Below, in pieces: positions 1 through 7,109 of a stretch of 36,288 nucleotides of DNA. Positions within the stretch are counted from its first letter, which is position 1. Every line of letters starts with the position of its first letter. The stretch is from Actinomycetota bacterium (GTDB lineage Bacteria; Actinomycetota; Actinomycetes; Actinomycetales; Microbacteriaceae), in the NCBI GenBank assembly GCA_009698805.1, contig WLPL01000006.1:1-36288 (forward strand). Direction: 5' to 3'. The notes beneath the pieces are model-generated. The model saw only the letters and a program-made list of their open reading frames with translations, was not told where the DNA came from and ran no database searches. Both the position numbers and the translations under genes were made by a program.

Positions 1-128
1 CGTTTGCAACTGGGGCCAATGAACCCATTGGTTTGGCTCCTGCGACCTCAAAGAACTCGGTTTTTGTTGCCCCTGGGCTGACTGTCAGAACCCTCACCCT
101 GCTGCCTGCGACCTCGCCCCAAAGCGCT
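1..128 (-). pseudogene. 5'-truncated short-chain dehydrogenase (SDR) remnant, runs off left edge
   Basis: On the minus strand one frame reads continuously from about position 128 to the window edge. It contains VRVLTVSPGATKTEFFEVAG, the segment that in classical SDR oxidoreductases follows the catalytic YxxxK and carries the PG motif near the cofactor. A full SDR would need about 170 more N-terminal residues upstream, with the Rossmann TGxxxGxG motif and the active site. That space (135-503) is occupied by an unrelated membrane protein gene in another frame, and no SDR-like sequence was seen there. I therefore read it as a gene that lost its 5' half. It has no convincing start codon. An assembly join could give the same picture. 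The family call is fairly firm; its pseudogene status is inferred. Confidence 0.5.
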
Positions 129-134
129 CGACGC

Positions 135-503
135 TCAGGACAGCAAGGCGAAAGCGAGAGCAACGAAGATGCCAACAAAGATTGCTGGTGTCAGATACTT
201 CGCAACGTGGAGCCAGGGAGCAGTTTTTGAGATTGTTCGAGATATTGAACTCTTAGTTGCCCGTGCTTCAATGTCGCGGGCAACGGCCTGAGCCTCGTGA
301 GCAGCTGAAAACTCAACCAAAGCCCCCAAAATGCCGGACGCAAGCAGAATTCCGAGAACAGACCAGACAGTGAAGCCACCAGCCGCGCGAACCGCTGGTA
401 CAAGCCCTGCGGTAGTGATCAGTAAGAAGGTTGGAGCGAACTGGGCAACCACAAGCTGGGTGCGACTCTTGTTCCAGAGGTCAATAAGTTCTTTTTCGTT
501 CAT
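135..503 (-). CDS. small membrane protein, unknown function
   Basis: A 122-residue protein with an N-terminal amphipathic stretch (MNEKELIDLWNKSR), two hydrophobic segments (about residues 18-38 and 42-64, broken by a short polar link), a charged helical part (about 68-95, AHEAQAVARDIEARA) and a C-terminal membrane helix ending in ALLS. The ATG at 503 has GGAG seven bases upstream. I do not recognise the family. The alternation of membrane and charged helices suggests an inner-membrane protein with a cytoplasmic loop. It lies downstream of the DUF5522 gene on the same strand with a 36-base gap, so the two may be co-transcribed. It ends a few bases before the SDR remnant. Confidence 0.65.
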   Translation of the reverse strand: MNEKELIDLWNKSRTQLVVAQFAPTFLLITTAGLVPAVRAAGGFTVWSVLGILLASGILGALVEFSAAHEAQAVARDIEARATKSSISRTISKTAPWLHVAKYLTPAIFVGIFVALAFALLS

Positions 504-539
504 TTCACGTCTCCAAACTTTCGATTAGCAAGTTCTACG

Positions 540-773
540 CTAGCGCTTGAACGGGCAATGCCTGCAAATGTTCGTGCAGCATTTTCGGTTGTCAGCGAGA
601 GTTTTGGCGTTGAAAACAAAGAATCCTGTTTCTGGGTCAAGATACCCGGGCTCCTCGAGTTTCATCGACTCATTATGCGCGAGCATGATCTCTTCGAAAT
701 GCGGGTGCGACTCGTTCAGCAGGTCAGGGTGTGGCTGAGTCAGCTCGCGGGGGAGGGTTCTTGGCTTCGGCAT
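540..773 (-). CDS. DUF5522-type small Cys-rich protein
   Basis: A 77-residue protein ending in RKCCTNICRHCPFKR. The C-terminal cluster CCxxxCRHCPF, preceded by PGYLDPETGFFVFNAKTL, is typical of the small conserved DUF5522 family, in which a cysteine knot near the C-terminus probably binds metal. No biochemical function is known to me. I chose the ATG at 773 rather than a TTG three codons upstream. There is no Shine-Dalgarno, but TAGGCT lies nine bases upstream of the ATG (minus strand), so the transcript may be nearly leaderless. It is divergent from the FKBP gene across a roughly 66-base gap. Confidence 0.7.
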   Translation of the reverse strand: MPKPRTLPRELTQPHPDLLNESHPHFEEIMLAHNESMKLEEPGYLDPETGFFVFNAKTLADNRKCCTNICRHCPFKR

Positions 774-827
774 AGAATCCAAAGCCTAAAACCCCCTGAA
801 TCTCAAGCGTCTTAGGCTCGCTTGCGT

Positions 828-842
828 TAGTGTTTTTTCATG
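828..842 (+). promoter_or_regulatory. -10 box and leaderless start of the FKBP gene
   Basis: TAGTGT (828-833) is followed by exactly six bases and then the ATG at 840. There is no Shine-Dalgarno. This is the spacing expected if transcription begins on the A of the start codon. Confidence 0.5.
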
Positions 843-1208
843 AATGAAATCCCTCGCCCAGTCGTCGAGCCAATGCTCGAACCCGCCCCAACCGTTCTCA
901 CCATCAAAGACGAATACGAAGGGTCCGGAATCGAAGCGCCAAGTGGTGCAACCGTAAAGGTTCACTACCTCGGTGTCGACTACGAATCTGGCGAAGAGTT
1001 TGATTCTTCATGGGGTCGCGGCGAGCCAATCGAGTTTCCACTCAACCGCCTGATCAAAGGCTGGCAAGAAGGTATTCCCGGCATGAAGGTCGGCGGTCGT
1101 CGCACGCTAATTTGCCCACCGGTTTACGCCTATGGCGAAGCCGGTGCTGGCCACCACCTATCGGGTAGAACTCTTGTCTTTGTCATCGACCTACTTGGAG
1201 TTGTCTAA
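840..1208 (+). CDS. FKBP-type peptidyl-prolyl cis-trans isomerase
   Basis: A 122-residue single-domain FKBP that catalyses cis-trans isomerisation of prolyl bonds in folding proteins. Family hallmarks are visible in order: VKVHYLGVDYESGEEFDSS, then PIEFPLNRLIKGWQEGIPGMKVGG, then RTLICPPVYAYGEAGAG and the closing strand TLVFVIDLLGVV. There is no signal peptide, so it is probably cytoplasmic. The usual FKBP active-site aromatic residues (Y, F, W, Y) appear at the expected places. It is monocistronic, with an apparent leaderless promoter and a strong hairpin directly downstream. Confidence 0.92.
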   Translation: MNEIPRPVVEPMLEPAPTVLTIKDEYEGSGIEAPSGATVKVHYLGVDYESGEEFDSSWGRGEPIEFPLNRLIKGWQEGIPGMKVGGRRTLICPPVYAYGEAGAGHHLSGRTLVFVIDLLGVV

Positions 1209-1213
1209 AACTA

Positions 1214-1246
1214 AAAAAATAAAGGACACCCAGGTGGGTGTCCTTT
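1214..1246 (-). terminator. intrinsic terminator serving tRNA-Lys, probably bidirectional
   Basis: A perfect 11-bp stem (1221-1231 with 1236-1246) closes a four-base loop, AGGT. On the minus strand it is followed by a run of T (complement of 1214-1219), a textbook terminator for tRNA-Lys. On the plus strand the tail is weaker (TTATTG), but it could also stop the FKBP transcript. Confidence 0.85.
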
Positions 1247-1253
1247 ATTGTTG

Positions 1254-1327
1254 TAGGCCCCGTCGGGATCGAACCGACGACCCACGGATTAAAAGTCCGT
1301 TGCTCTAACCAACTGAGCTAGAGGCCC
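1254..1327 (-). tRNA. tRNA-Lys (anticodon TTT)
   Basis: On the minus strand the cloverleaf is complete: acceptor GGGCCTC paired with GGGGCCT (G1-U72 and U6-G67 wobbles), D-arm GCTC...GAGC, anticodon stem ACGGA/TCCGT around the loop CTTTTAA, and T-arm GTCGG-TTCGATC-CCGAC. Position 73 is A and CCA is not encoded. Anticodon TTT reads AAA/AAG. It has its own promoter and terminator. Confidence 0.96.
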
Positions 1328-1329
1328 AT

Positions 1330-1355
1330 GTGCCCGAAGGCACTCGCCAATTCTA
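1330..1355 (-). promoter_or_regulatory. tRNA-Lys promoter -10 and UUCG leader hairpin
   Basis: On the minus strand TAGAAT (1355-1350) is a good -10 box. About six bases downstream begins GTGCC-TTCG-GGCAC (1343-1330), a 5-bp stem closed by a C(UUCG)G tetraloop. It ends two bases before the mature tRNA 5' end at 1327. The primary transcript would thus open with this hairpin. No clear -35 box was seen. Confidence 0.5.
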
Positions 1356-1426
1356 GCGCAGGTCGGCGAATGGCTTTCTATGGCTTTTCACCTGATTTGT
1401 CGGCTGATGGGGAGTTTAATTGGAGC

Positions 1427-3103
1427 ATGCGTAAATTCTTGGTCATGGTCATTGCCGCCCTAGTAATCGTCCTAGGTTTCAGCTCGCTTTCAAATGCGTC
1501 CACCACCTCAACAGTGACGATTCACTACCAACCAGCCGCGGGCAACACCGACGACTGGAACCTCTGGCTCTGGGAGCCTTCGCAAAACGGCTTCAACGTT
1601 GATTTCACTGCGACCGATGCTTTTGGCAAGGTCGCAACTTATACCTTTGACCACTCGGTGACAGATATCGGGTTCATCGTCAAGGTTGGAAACTTCTCGA
1701 AGAAGGACGGCACGATTGACCGTTCGATTCGAAACTTTGTGAACGGCAACGCGGAGGTTTGGGTGAGGGGCGGAGTCGTCACCGTTTACACGGCCAACCC
1801 GGATATTGTCGTGCCTAAGCCAGTGCTGCCAACCTGGGCTCAAAGCGCGTCAATCTACGAGGTGAATGTTCGGCAGTTTTCGAGCGCTGCCGCTGGCTCA
1901 AAGTTTGTCGCGGTCAAGGCACAGCTTCCGCGATTGAAGGCGCTTGGCGTGAAGATTTTGTGGCTGATGCCGATTTACCCAATCTCGGTTGAGGGTCGCA
2001 AGGGATCTTTGGGTTCGCCTTACGCTGTATCGGATTACAAGGCGGTCAACCCAGAATTTGGAAGCCTAGCTTCGCTGAAGTCTCTAGTAGATGCCGCGCA
2101 CGCTCAGGGCTTCCACGTGATTTTCGACTGGGTGGCAAACCACACCGGTCTAGACAACGTTTGGACGGTTCATAAGGACTGGTATCAGACGGTGGTCAAT
2201 GGGGTGATTCAGCCGAACAGCGACTGGACCGACGTTGCCGACCTGAACTATGAGAACGCTGACATGCGCGCAGCGATGATCGACGCCATGAAGTACTGGG
2301 TAAACACGGTTGGCATCGACGGCTACCGCTGTGACTTCTCGGGCGGTGTTCCAACCGACTTCTGGGAGGAAGCCAACACACAGCTGCAGGCGATCAAGCC
2401 ACTGTTCATGCTTTCGGAGAACGGGAACGACTACTCACAGCTGCAGAGTGCGTTCGTAGCCAACTACGGTTGGTCGCTACTCAACGATCTAAACGCAGCT
2501 GCCCGCAACAAGGGTGACGCGTTTGAGTTCATTGGCACGCTCAAGCAGGTGGCCAACGAATACCCAAAGGGCACGTTCCCGATGACCTTTATCACCAACC
2601 ACGACGAGAACTCTTGGAACGGCACCGAATACGAACGACTCGGCACGTTCGTAAAGCGTTTTTCGGCCCTGTATTTCACGATCCCCGGAATGCCATTGAT
2701 CTACAACGGGCAAGAGATTGGTTTGAAGCGCAGGCTGCAGTTCTTCGAGAACGATCCGATTACCTGGACTTCGTCTTCGATGACCGATTTCTACCGCAAG
2801 CTCGTTGCTTTGAAGACCAAGAACCCTGCCCTATGGAACGGTTCGGCCGGCGGCACCGTGAAGCAGTACATGGGTTCTAACGACAACGTGCTCACCTACA
2901 CACGCGTAAAGGGCACTAACAAGGTTGTCGTAGTCATCAACCTCACGGCCAAGGCCCAAACCGACGTGGTCAAGTTGGGTTCGGCAGCTGCCGGAACCTT
3001 CTACAAGTACTCCACGGGCGTGAAGACGAAGTTGGTTTCATCGCAAAAGTTTGTGGTGCCGGCTAACGGGTTCGAAATCTACTCGACGGTGCTGACTAAA
3101 TAG
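1427..3103 (+). CDS. secreted alpha-amylase, GH13 with N-terminal CBM41-like domain
   Basis: A starch/maltooligosaccharide hydrolase of 558 residues. The ATG at 1427 gives a clean signal peptide (MRKFLVMVIAALVIVLGF...SNA, cleavage near residue 24); the frame stays open 33 codons upstream, but those residues do not look like a secretion signal. Residues about 28-120 resemble the pullulanase-associated CBM41 (PUD) starch-binding domain (VTIHYQ, DDWNLWLWE, GFIVKVG, EVWV). The GH13 barrel follows: region I VIFDWVANHTG, nucleophile D303 in GYRCDFSG, acid E331 in MLSENG, third carboxylate D393 in ITNHDENS, then YNGQEIG. All three catalytic residues are present. It probably acts outside the cell and feeds sugar uptake. 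Its 3' end overlaps glpK by 8 bp. Confidence 0.93.
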   Translation: MRKFLVMVIAALVIVLGFSSLSNASTTSTVTIHYQPAAGNTDDWNLWLWEPSQNGFNVDFTATDAFGKVATYTFDHSVTDIGFIVKVGNFSKKDGTIDRSIRNFVNGNAEVWVRGGVVTVYTANPDIVVPKPVLPTWAQSASIYEVNVRQFSSAAAGSKFVAVKAQLPRLKALGVKILWLMPIYPISVEGRKGSLGSPYAVSDYKAVNPEFGSLASLKSLVDAAHAQGFHVIFDWVANHTGLDNVWTVHKDWYQTVVNGVIQPNSDWTDVADLNYENADMRAAMIDAMKYWVNTVGIDGYRCDFSGGVPTDFWEEANTQLQAIKPLFMLSENGNDYSQLQSAFVANYGWSLLNDLNAAARNKGDAFEFIGTLKQVANEYPKGTFPMTFITNHDENSWNGTEYERLGTFVKRFSALYFTIPGMPLIYNGQEIGLKRRLQFFENDPITWTSSSMTDFYRKLVALKTKNPALWNGSAGGTVKQYMGSNDNVLTYTRVKGTNKVVVVINLTAKAQTDVVKLGSAAAGTFYKYSTGVKTKLVSSQKFVVPANGFEIYSTVLTK

Positions 3104-4511
3104 CCTTTGCGGCTTTCACCCAGCGTTCGATCAGGTCGGTGTCTTTTGTTCCAGGTTTAAACGTCGTTCGAATCGGATTCAGGTTTTGCAGTTCTTCTTG
3201 GCTAGCCCAAAAGCCGCTGCCGAGGCCGGCGAGGTATGCGGCACCGATTGCGGTGGCCTCAACGTGGGTGGGCCTCTCGACAATCGTTTGCAGCAGGTCG
3301 CTCTGAATTTGCAGGAGCAGGTTGTTGGCGCTCGCTCCGCCGTCGACACGCAAACGTTTTGGTTCACCCATCAGGTCAAACACGCAGAAGATCTGCATGG
3401 CTATTCCCTCGAGAGTTGCTCTGGCGATGTGGTGCTTCGTCGAGCCGCGGGTGAGTCCGGTGAGTTCACCTCTCGCCTCAGGCTTCCAAAACGGTGCCCC
3501 TAAGCCGGTCAGCGCGGGCACAAAAATGACGCCCTCTGATGATTCGGCGGCGACCTGTTCGACGTCCTTTGCTTGTTCGATGATGCCAAGGCCATCGCGA
3601 AGCCACTGGACAGCGGCTCCGGCAACAAAGGTTGAGCCTTCGATCGCGTATTGCCGTTTGCCGTTCGGGTGTTGCCAGGCAACCGTGGTCAAAAGATCAG
3701 GCACGACGACGATTTCGGTTCCGGTGTTCTTGAGCAGGAATGCTCCGGTTCCGTAGGTGCATTTTGCGTCGCCGGCTTCGAATGCGCACTGGCCAAACAG
3801 AGCCGCTTGCTGGTCACCCGCGAGACCCGTGATAGGGAGCTCGAGCCCCAAGAATGCCTCGGGCATGGTTTCGGCGAGGATTCCGTAGCTCGAAACTATT
3901 CTTGGTAGGGCGTGCCGTGGGACTTCGAAAAGGTTTAGTAGTTCGTCACTCCAGTCGCCGGATTCAAGGCTGTAGAGCTGGGTTCTCGAGGCGTTCGAGG
4001 CATCGGTGATGTGGTGACGACCACCGGACATCCTGGCGATGACATAAGAGTCGACGGTTCCGATCATGGTTCGACCCTGCTCGACCCCGGCCCAGATCTC
4101 TGGTTCGTTGCGCTTGACCCAGAGCAGCTTTGAAGAGGTGAAGTACGGGTCGAGCGGTAGCCCGGATATTTGCTTGATGCGATCGCCGTCGAAGCCGAGT
4201 TCAACGGTTCGGCGGTCCTGCCAGACGATTGCAGGTCTCACCGATTGAAGCGTGGTTTTATCCCAGAGCACCAGCGTCTCGCGTTGGTTGGTGATACCGA
4301 TTGCGTTCGGTTTTTCGTTCGAGGACTCAATTGCAGCTTTCACCGAGTTGAGAACTGCCGCCCAGATTTGCTCGGGAACGTGTTCGACCCAACCGGGTTC
4401 AGGGTAGTGCTGTTCGAACTCGGTGTAGCCGTGGCCAAGAACTCCGCCATCGCGGCCAACGACCAAAGCGGTTACACCCGTGGTGCCTGCGTCGATCGAA
4501 AGGATTGCCAT
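3096..4511 (-). CDS. glpK: glycerol kinase
   Basis: Phosphorylates glycerol to glycerol-3-phosphate with ATP. At 471 residues it is somewhat shorter than the usual ~500. FGGY family features are seen: N-terminal phosphate-binding loop SIDAGTTGVTALVV, substrate motif NQRET, WQDRR, the catalytic aspartate in LAGDQQAALFGQ, and YGTGAFLLKNTG with GLGAPFW in the C-terminal half. It is the last gene of the minus-strand run from the glnR-like regulator. The start is 9 bases after the transporter stop, without a clear Shine-Dalgarno, so translation may be coupled. No glycerol facilitator or glpD lies nearby. Confidence 0.93.
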   Translation of the reverse strand: MAILSIDAGTTGVTALVVGRDGGVLGHGYTEFEQHYPEPGWVEHVPEQIWAAVLNSVKAAIESSNEKPNAIGITNQRETLVLWDKTTLQSVRPAIVWQDRRTVELGFDGDRIKQISGLPLDPYFTSSKLLWVKRNEPEIWAGVEQGRTMIGTVDSYVIARMSGGRHHITDASNASRTQLYSLESGDWSDELLNLFEVPRHALPRIVSSYGILAETMPEAFLGLELPITGLAGDQQAALFGQCAFEAGDAKCTYGTGAFLLKNTGTEIVVVPDLLTTVAWQHPNGKRQYAIEGSTFVAGAAVQWLRDGLGIIEQAKDVEQVAAESSEGVIFVPALTGLGAPFWKPEARGELTGLTRGSTKHHIARATLEGIAMQIFCVFDLMGEPKRLRVDGGASANNLLLQIQSDLLQTIVERPTHVEATAIGAAYLAGLGSGFWASQEELQNLNPIRTTFKPGTKDTDLIERWVKAAKAI

Positions 4512-4520
4512 GCGAAAAGG

Positions 4521-5420
4521 CTAGTGGGTCATCGGGTCGGTGCCGAGTTCGACCACGTCGCGTTTTGCTTTGCGACTGGGCCACTCGACCAGGAGCATCG
4601 CACCGATCATGACCAGGCCGCCGAAAACGGTCAGCGCTTTCACCGGCTCTTGGCCAATTGCGTAGGCAAAGCCGGCGGCAAACACGACTTCGCTGGTGAG
4701 AATAATGGCGACCCGGGATGCGTCCATGATTGATTGCGCCCAGGTCTGAATGAAGAAGGCGGCGGCGGTGGCGAACAGTGCGCAGAAAATCACTGCAGAC
4801 CAGACGTTGGCATTCGGCGGCGGGGTGAAACCGGCGGGTATCGCGCAGGCCCAGCAGACCACTGCGACGCCAGACATTTGGACGACTGTTAGGGCGTAGG
4901 TGTCTAGGCCTTTGCTCCAAGCACCTAAGCCCACGATGTGCAGGGCGTAGAGGAGGGCACATATAAGCAGAGGAATGATGCCGTTCGCCAGCGTGAGGCC
5001 GTCTATCGAAATGAGCGCGAGTCCCGCGGTTGCCAGGACCACACCGATCAGCACTTTGAAGCTGAGACCTTGCTTTAGCAGAACGTAGGCGAGTAGCGGT
5101 GTCAGAACGACGTAAAGACCTGTGAAGAAGCCCGTGACAGCGGCGGTGGATTGCTCCAGTCCGATGGTTTGAGCGATGTAAGCGATTCCGAGAATCAGGC
5201 CGAGCAGCCCACCTCGCAATAGAAGGCCGCGATTCATCTTTTTGAGTGTCTTCGGGCGAATGGCCAACATCACGGCTGTCGCAATGGTGAATCGAACGGC
5301 CAGGAACGAATAGAACGGTTCTTGGCTAATAGCGTCTTTCATCCAGACGAAGGCAACGCCCCAGCTCGCAGTGACCGCGAGCAGTGCAAAAGTCGCCAAG
5401 CGACTAGTGCGTAACGACAC
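4521..5420 (-). CDS. DMT-superfamily (EamA) transporter
   Basis: About 299 residues with ten predicted membrane helices arranged as two EamA repeats; the first starts at FALLAVTASWGVAFVWMKDAI and the second near IIPLLICALLYALHIVGLG. Drug/metabolite transporters of this type export metabolites or amino acids, but the substrate cannot be read from sequence. I place the start at the GTG at 5420 (VSLRTSRLATFALL), which overlaps the upstream stop by 17 bases. The longer reading from 5471 adds an Arg-rich stretch translated from inside the neighbouring gene and is unlikely. The C-terminus is charged and cytoplasmic. Confidence 0.85.
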   Translation of the reverse strand: MSLRTSRLATFALLAVTASWGVAFVWMKDAISQEPFYSFLAVRFTIATAVMLAIRPKTLKKMNRGLLLRGGLLGLILGIAYIAQTIGLEQSTAAVTGFFTGLYVVLTPLLAYVLLKQGLSFKVLIGVVLATAGLALISIDGLTLANGIIPLLICALLYALHIVGLGAWSKGLDTYALTVVQMSGVAVVCWACAIPAGFTPPPNANVWSAVIFCALFATAAAFFIQTWAQSIMDASRVAIILTSEVVFAAGFAYAIGQEPVKALTVFGGLVMIGAMLLVEWPSRKAKRDVVELGTDPMTH

Positions 5421-6168
5421 CGTCGGCCGTGCTCTTAATCTTCGGGGTCTTCTCGCCTGCGGCAATCTCAACCTTCAGGTGGTTTTCGATCGGGGCAACC
5501 GGGCAGGTTGCGAAGTCGGTGTAAGCGCAAGGGAAGTTCGCCGACTTGTTGAAGTCGATCTGCCACTTGTCACCTTCTAGATGTGTTGCGCTGACGTTGC
5601 GGCCGGTGCCGTAAGTCTCTTTGCCGCTCGTTGCGTCGCGGAAGATCACGTAGAGCACTTCTGGATTTGGGCGAGTGAATGCGGTGAGCCGCACTTCGTC
5701 TTCACCGAGGTTGAAGACCAGGGTTCCGGCTGACTCCATCGAGATACCGAGGTCACCGATTACCGAACTGATTGGCACATCTCTCAGGTTCTCTTCTAGA
5801 GTGGCAACAACCTTGAAGTCCGGGTTGTAGTCGTAGGTGATTACGCCATCGAACAGGTCGAACATCTTGCTGTCGCTGTGACGTGGGCGAAGCACCATGT
5901 TGCCGCCTCGGCTGGCAATCTCAAGCGCGCCTCCAGTCATCGGAATCTGCATCTCGGCTCTTGGCTCGAGCGTCCAGCTTTGCTCCTCAGCAGAGCCTTC
6001 GTAGCCTTTGGCGTGAACGGTGTGGCCAATCGCCCACCACTCGCCAGTGACGTCGCCGAAGCTCTGTGGCGTCTCTGAGAGCCAGTGCATGCCGGTTACG
6101 GCTAGGAAGCCGGTCGGGTTTCTCCACTGCTTGTTGCGGGTTTCAACCCACTCTGCGAAGTCGTTCAT
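5404..6168 (-). CDS. DUF1684 family protein
   Basis: A 254-residue cytoplasmic protein of the conserved DUF1684 family. Diagnostic parts are the N-terminal WRNPTGFLAVTGMHWL, the central FKVVATLEEN and the C-terminal block TYGTGRNVSA...IDFNKSANFPCAYTDFATCP, with NFPCAY near-invariant in the family. Its biochemical role is unknown to me. The ATG overlaps the upstream stop as ATGA, so it is translationally coupled to the Nudix gene. Position in the operon gives no strong functional hint. Confidence 0.88.
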   Translation of the reverse strand: MNDFAEWVETRNKQWRNPTGFLAVTGMHWLSETPQSFGDVTGEWWAIGHTVHAKGYEGSAEEQSWTLEPRAEMQIPMTGGALEIASRGGNMVLRPRHSDSKMFDLFDGVITYDYNPDFKVVATLEENLRDVPISSVIGDLGISMESAGTLVFNLGEDEVRLTAFTRPNPEVLYVIFRDATSGKETYGTGRNVSATHLEGDKWQIDFNKSANFPCAYTDFATCPVAPIENHLKVEIAAGEKTPKIKSTADGVVTH

Positions 6169-7106
6169 TTTGCCTCCAATGGGCCGTAGGTTTCAACCGA
6201 CACGATCTGACGGTTCTTTCCAGGTGCCTGCCTGGTCAGGTGGGCTACAACGAAGTGTCCTGGCTTGATTGCTCTCGCGTTTTCTAGCAGCGCCAGTTTT
6301 TCGAGTGGGTTGTATTTCGCGAGCTCTTCTAGGACGGTCGGTAGCGCCGGACGATGTGTGCACACGATTGTGGATCGGCCGTCCTGAATTAGTTTGTGGA
6401 TCACCTTCAGCGTTACCGAGGGAGTTTCTTTATTACCCGACTCGGTGAGCGAATCCTTATATTCCACTGGAATGCCTCGGACCATCGCATACGGGGCAAC
6501 CGTTGCCTTGCAGCGCTCCCACGGGCTCGAAACCACTCGTTTGGCTCCCCAACAGGCGAGCAATAGCTTGAGCGACTTCGCCTGCATTTTTCCTGCGGCA
6601 AGCAATGGGCGGGTATCTTCGCCCTTGGTCCAAGCAGACCTTGGGGTGGCTTTGCCGTGGCGAAGAACGATGAAGGGCTTGGTATCGAGCTGTTCCTGCG
6701 CGTGTAACAAGACCAACTTTTCGAGGAAGGTTTTGTCGTGTTCGTATGTCAGTAGTAGGGTCGCTTCGTCGGGGGTAAGCCAATCGACCTTGGCTACTTC
6801 CTCGGAAGGCTTGAAACTTGAGGCTTTCAGAGCCCTCGAGGTGACCTTGGAGGCCCAGTAGTGGACCTCTTTTTCTTTGCCATTTGGCAGGTTGTACTTT
6901 TGCACACCAAGGCTCATGCCCAGACGGATGCTGAGGCCGGTTTCTTCCAAAATTTCACGTACTGCGGTCTCAGGCAGCGTTTCGCCCGGGTCAACCTTGC
7001 CCTTGGGCCAACCCCAATCGTTGTACCTCGCGCGATGAATTACCGCTACGAGTAGGCGTCCTTTTTCTTCACGCCAGCAAAGCGCGCCGGCCGCATAAAT
7101 TGTCAT
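6165..7106 (-). CDS. mutT1: MutT1-like Nudix hydrolase fused to histidine phosphatase domain
   Basis: A 313-residue two-domain enzyme typical of Actinobacteria. Residues about 3-135 are a Nudix domain with the box GKVDPGETLPETAVREILEE (residues 36-55). Residues about 140-230 and the C-terminal part form a SixA-like phosphatase with FIVLRHGKA and the second catalytic His in TIVCTHRPALP. In mycobacterial MutT1 this architecture removes 8-oxo-(d)GTP and related nucleotides; the same role is inferred. It starts 3 bases after the ppk stop. The ppk-mutT1 order matches Mycobacterium. Confidence 0.9.
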   Translation of the reverse strand: MTIYAAGALCWREEKGRLLVAVIHRARYNDWGWPKGKVDPGETLPETAVREILEETGLSIRLGMSLGVQKYNLPNGKEKEVHYWASKVTSRALKASSFKPSEEVAKVDWLTPDEATLLLTYEHDKTFLEKLVLLHAQEQLDTKPFIVLRHGKATPRSAWTKGEDTRPLLAAGKMQAKSLKLLLACWGAKRVVSSPWERCKATVAPYAMVRGIPVEYKDSLTESGNKETPSVTLKVIHKLIQDGRSTIVCTHRPALPTVLEELAKYNPLEKLALLENARAIKPGHFVVAHLTRQAPGKNRQIVSVETYGPLEAK

Positions 7107-7109
7107 TTG

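Noticed and set aside
1328-1426. Longer N-terminus for the amylase from 1328
   Set aside because: It adds 33 residues, begins at the tRNA 5' end and would hide the signal peptide that starts at 1427.
4170-4733. 187-codon plus-strand open frame antisense to glpK and the transporter
   Set aside because: It spans the boundary of two real minus-strand genes and shows no recognisable protein features.
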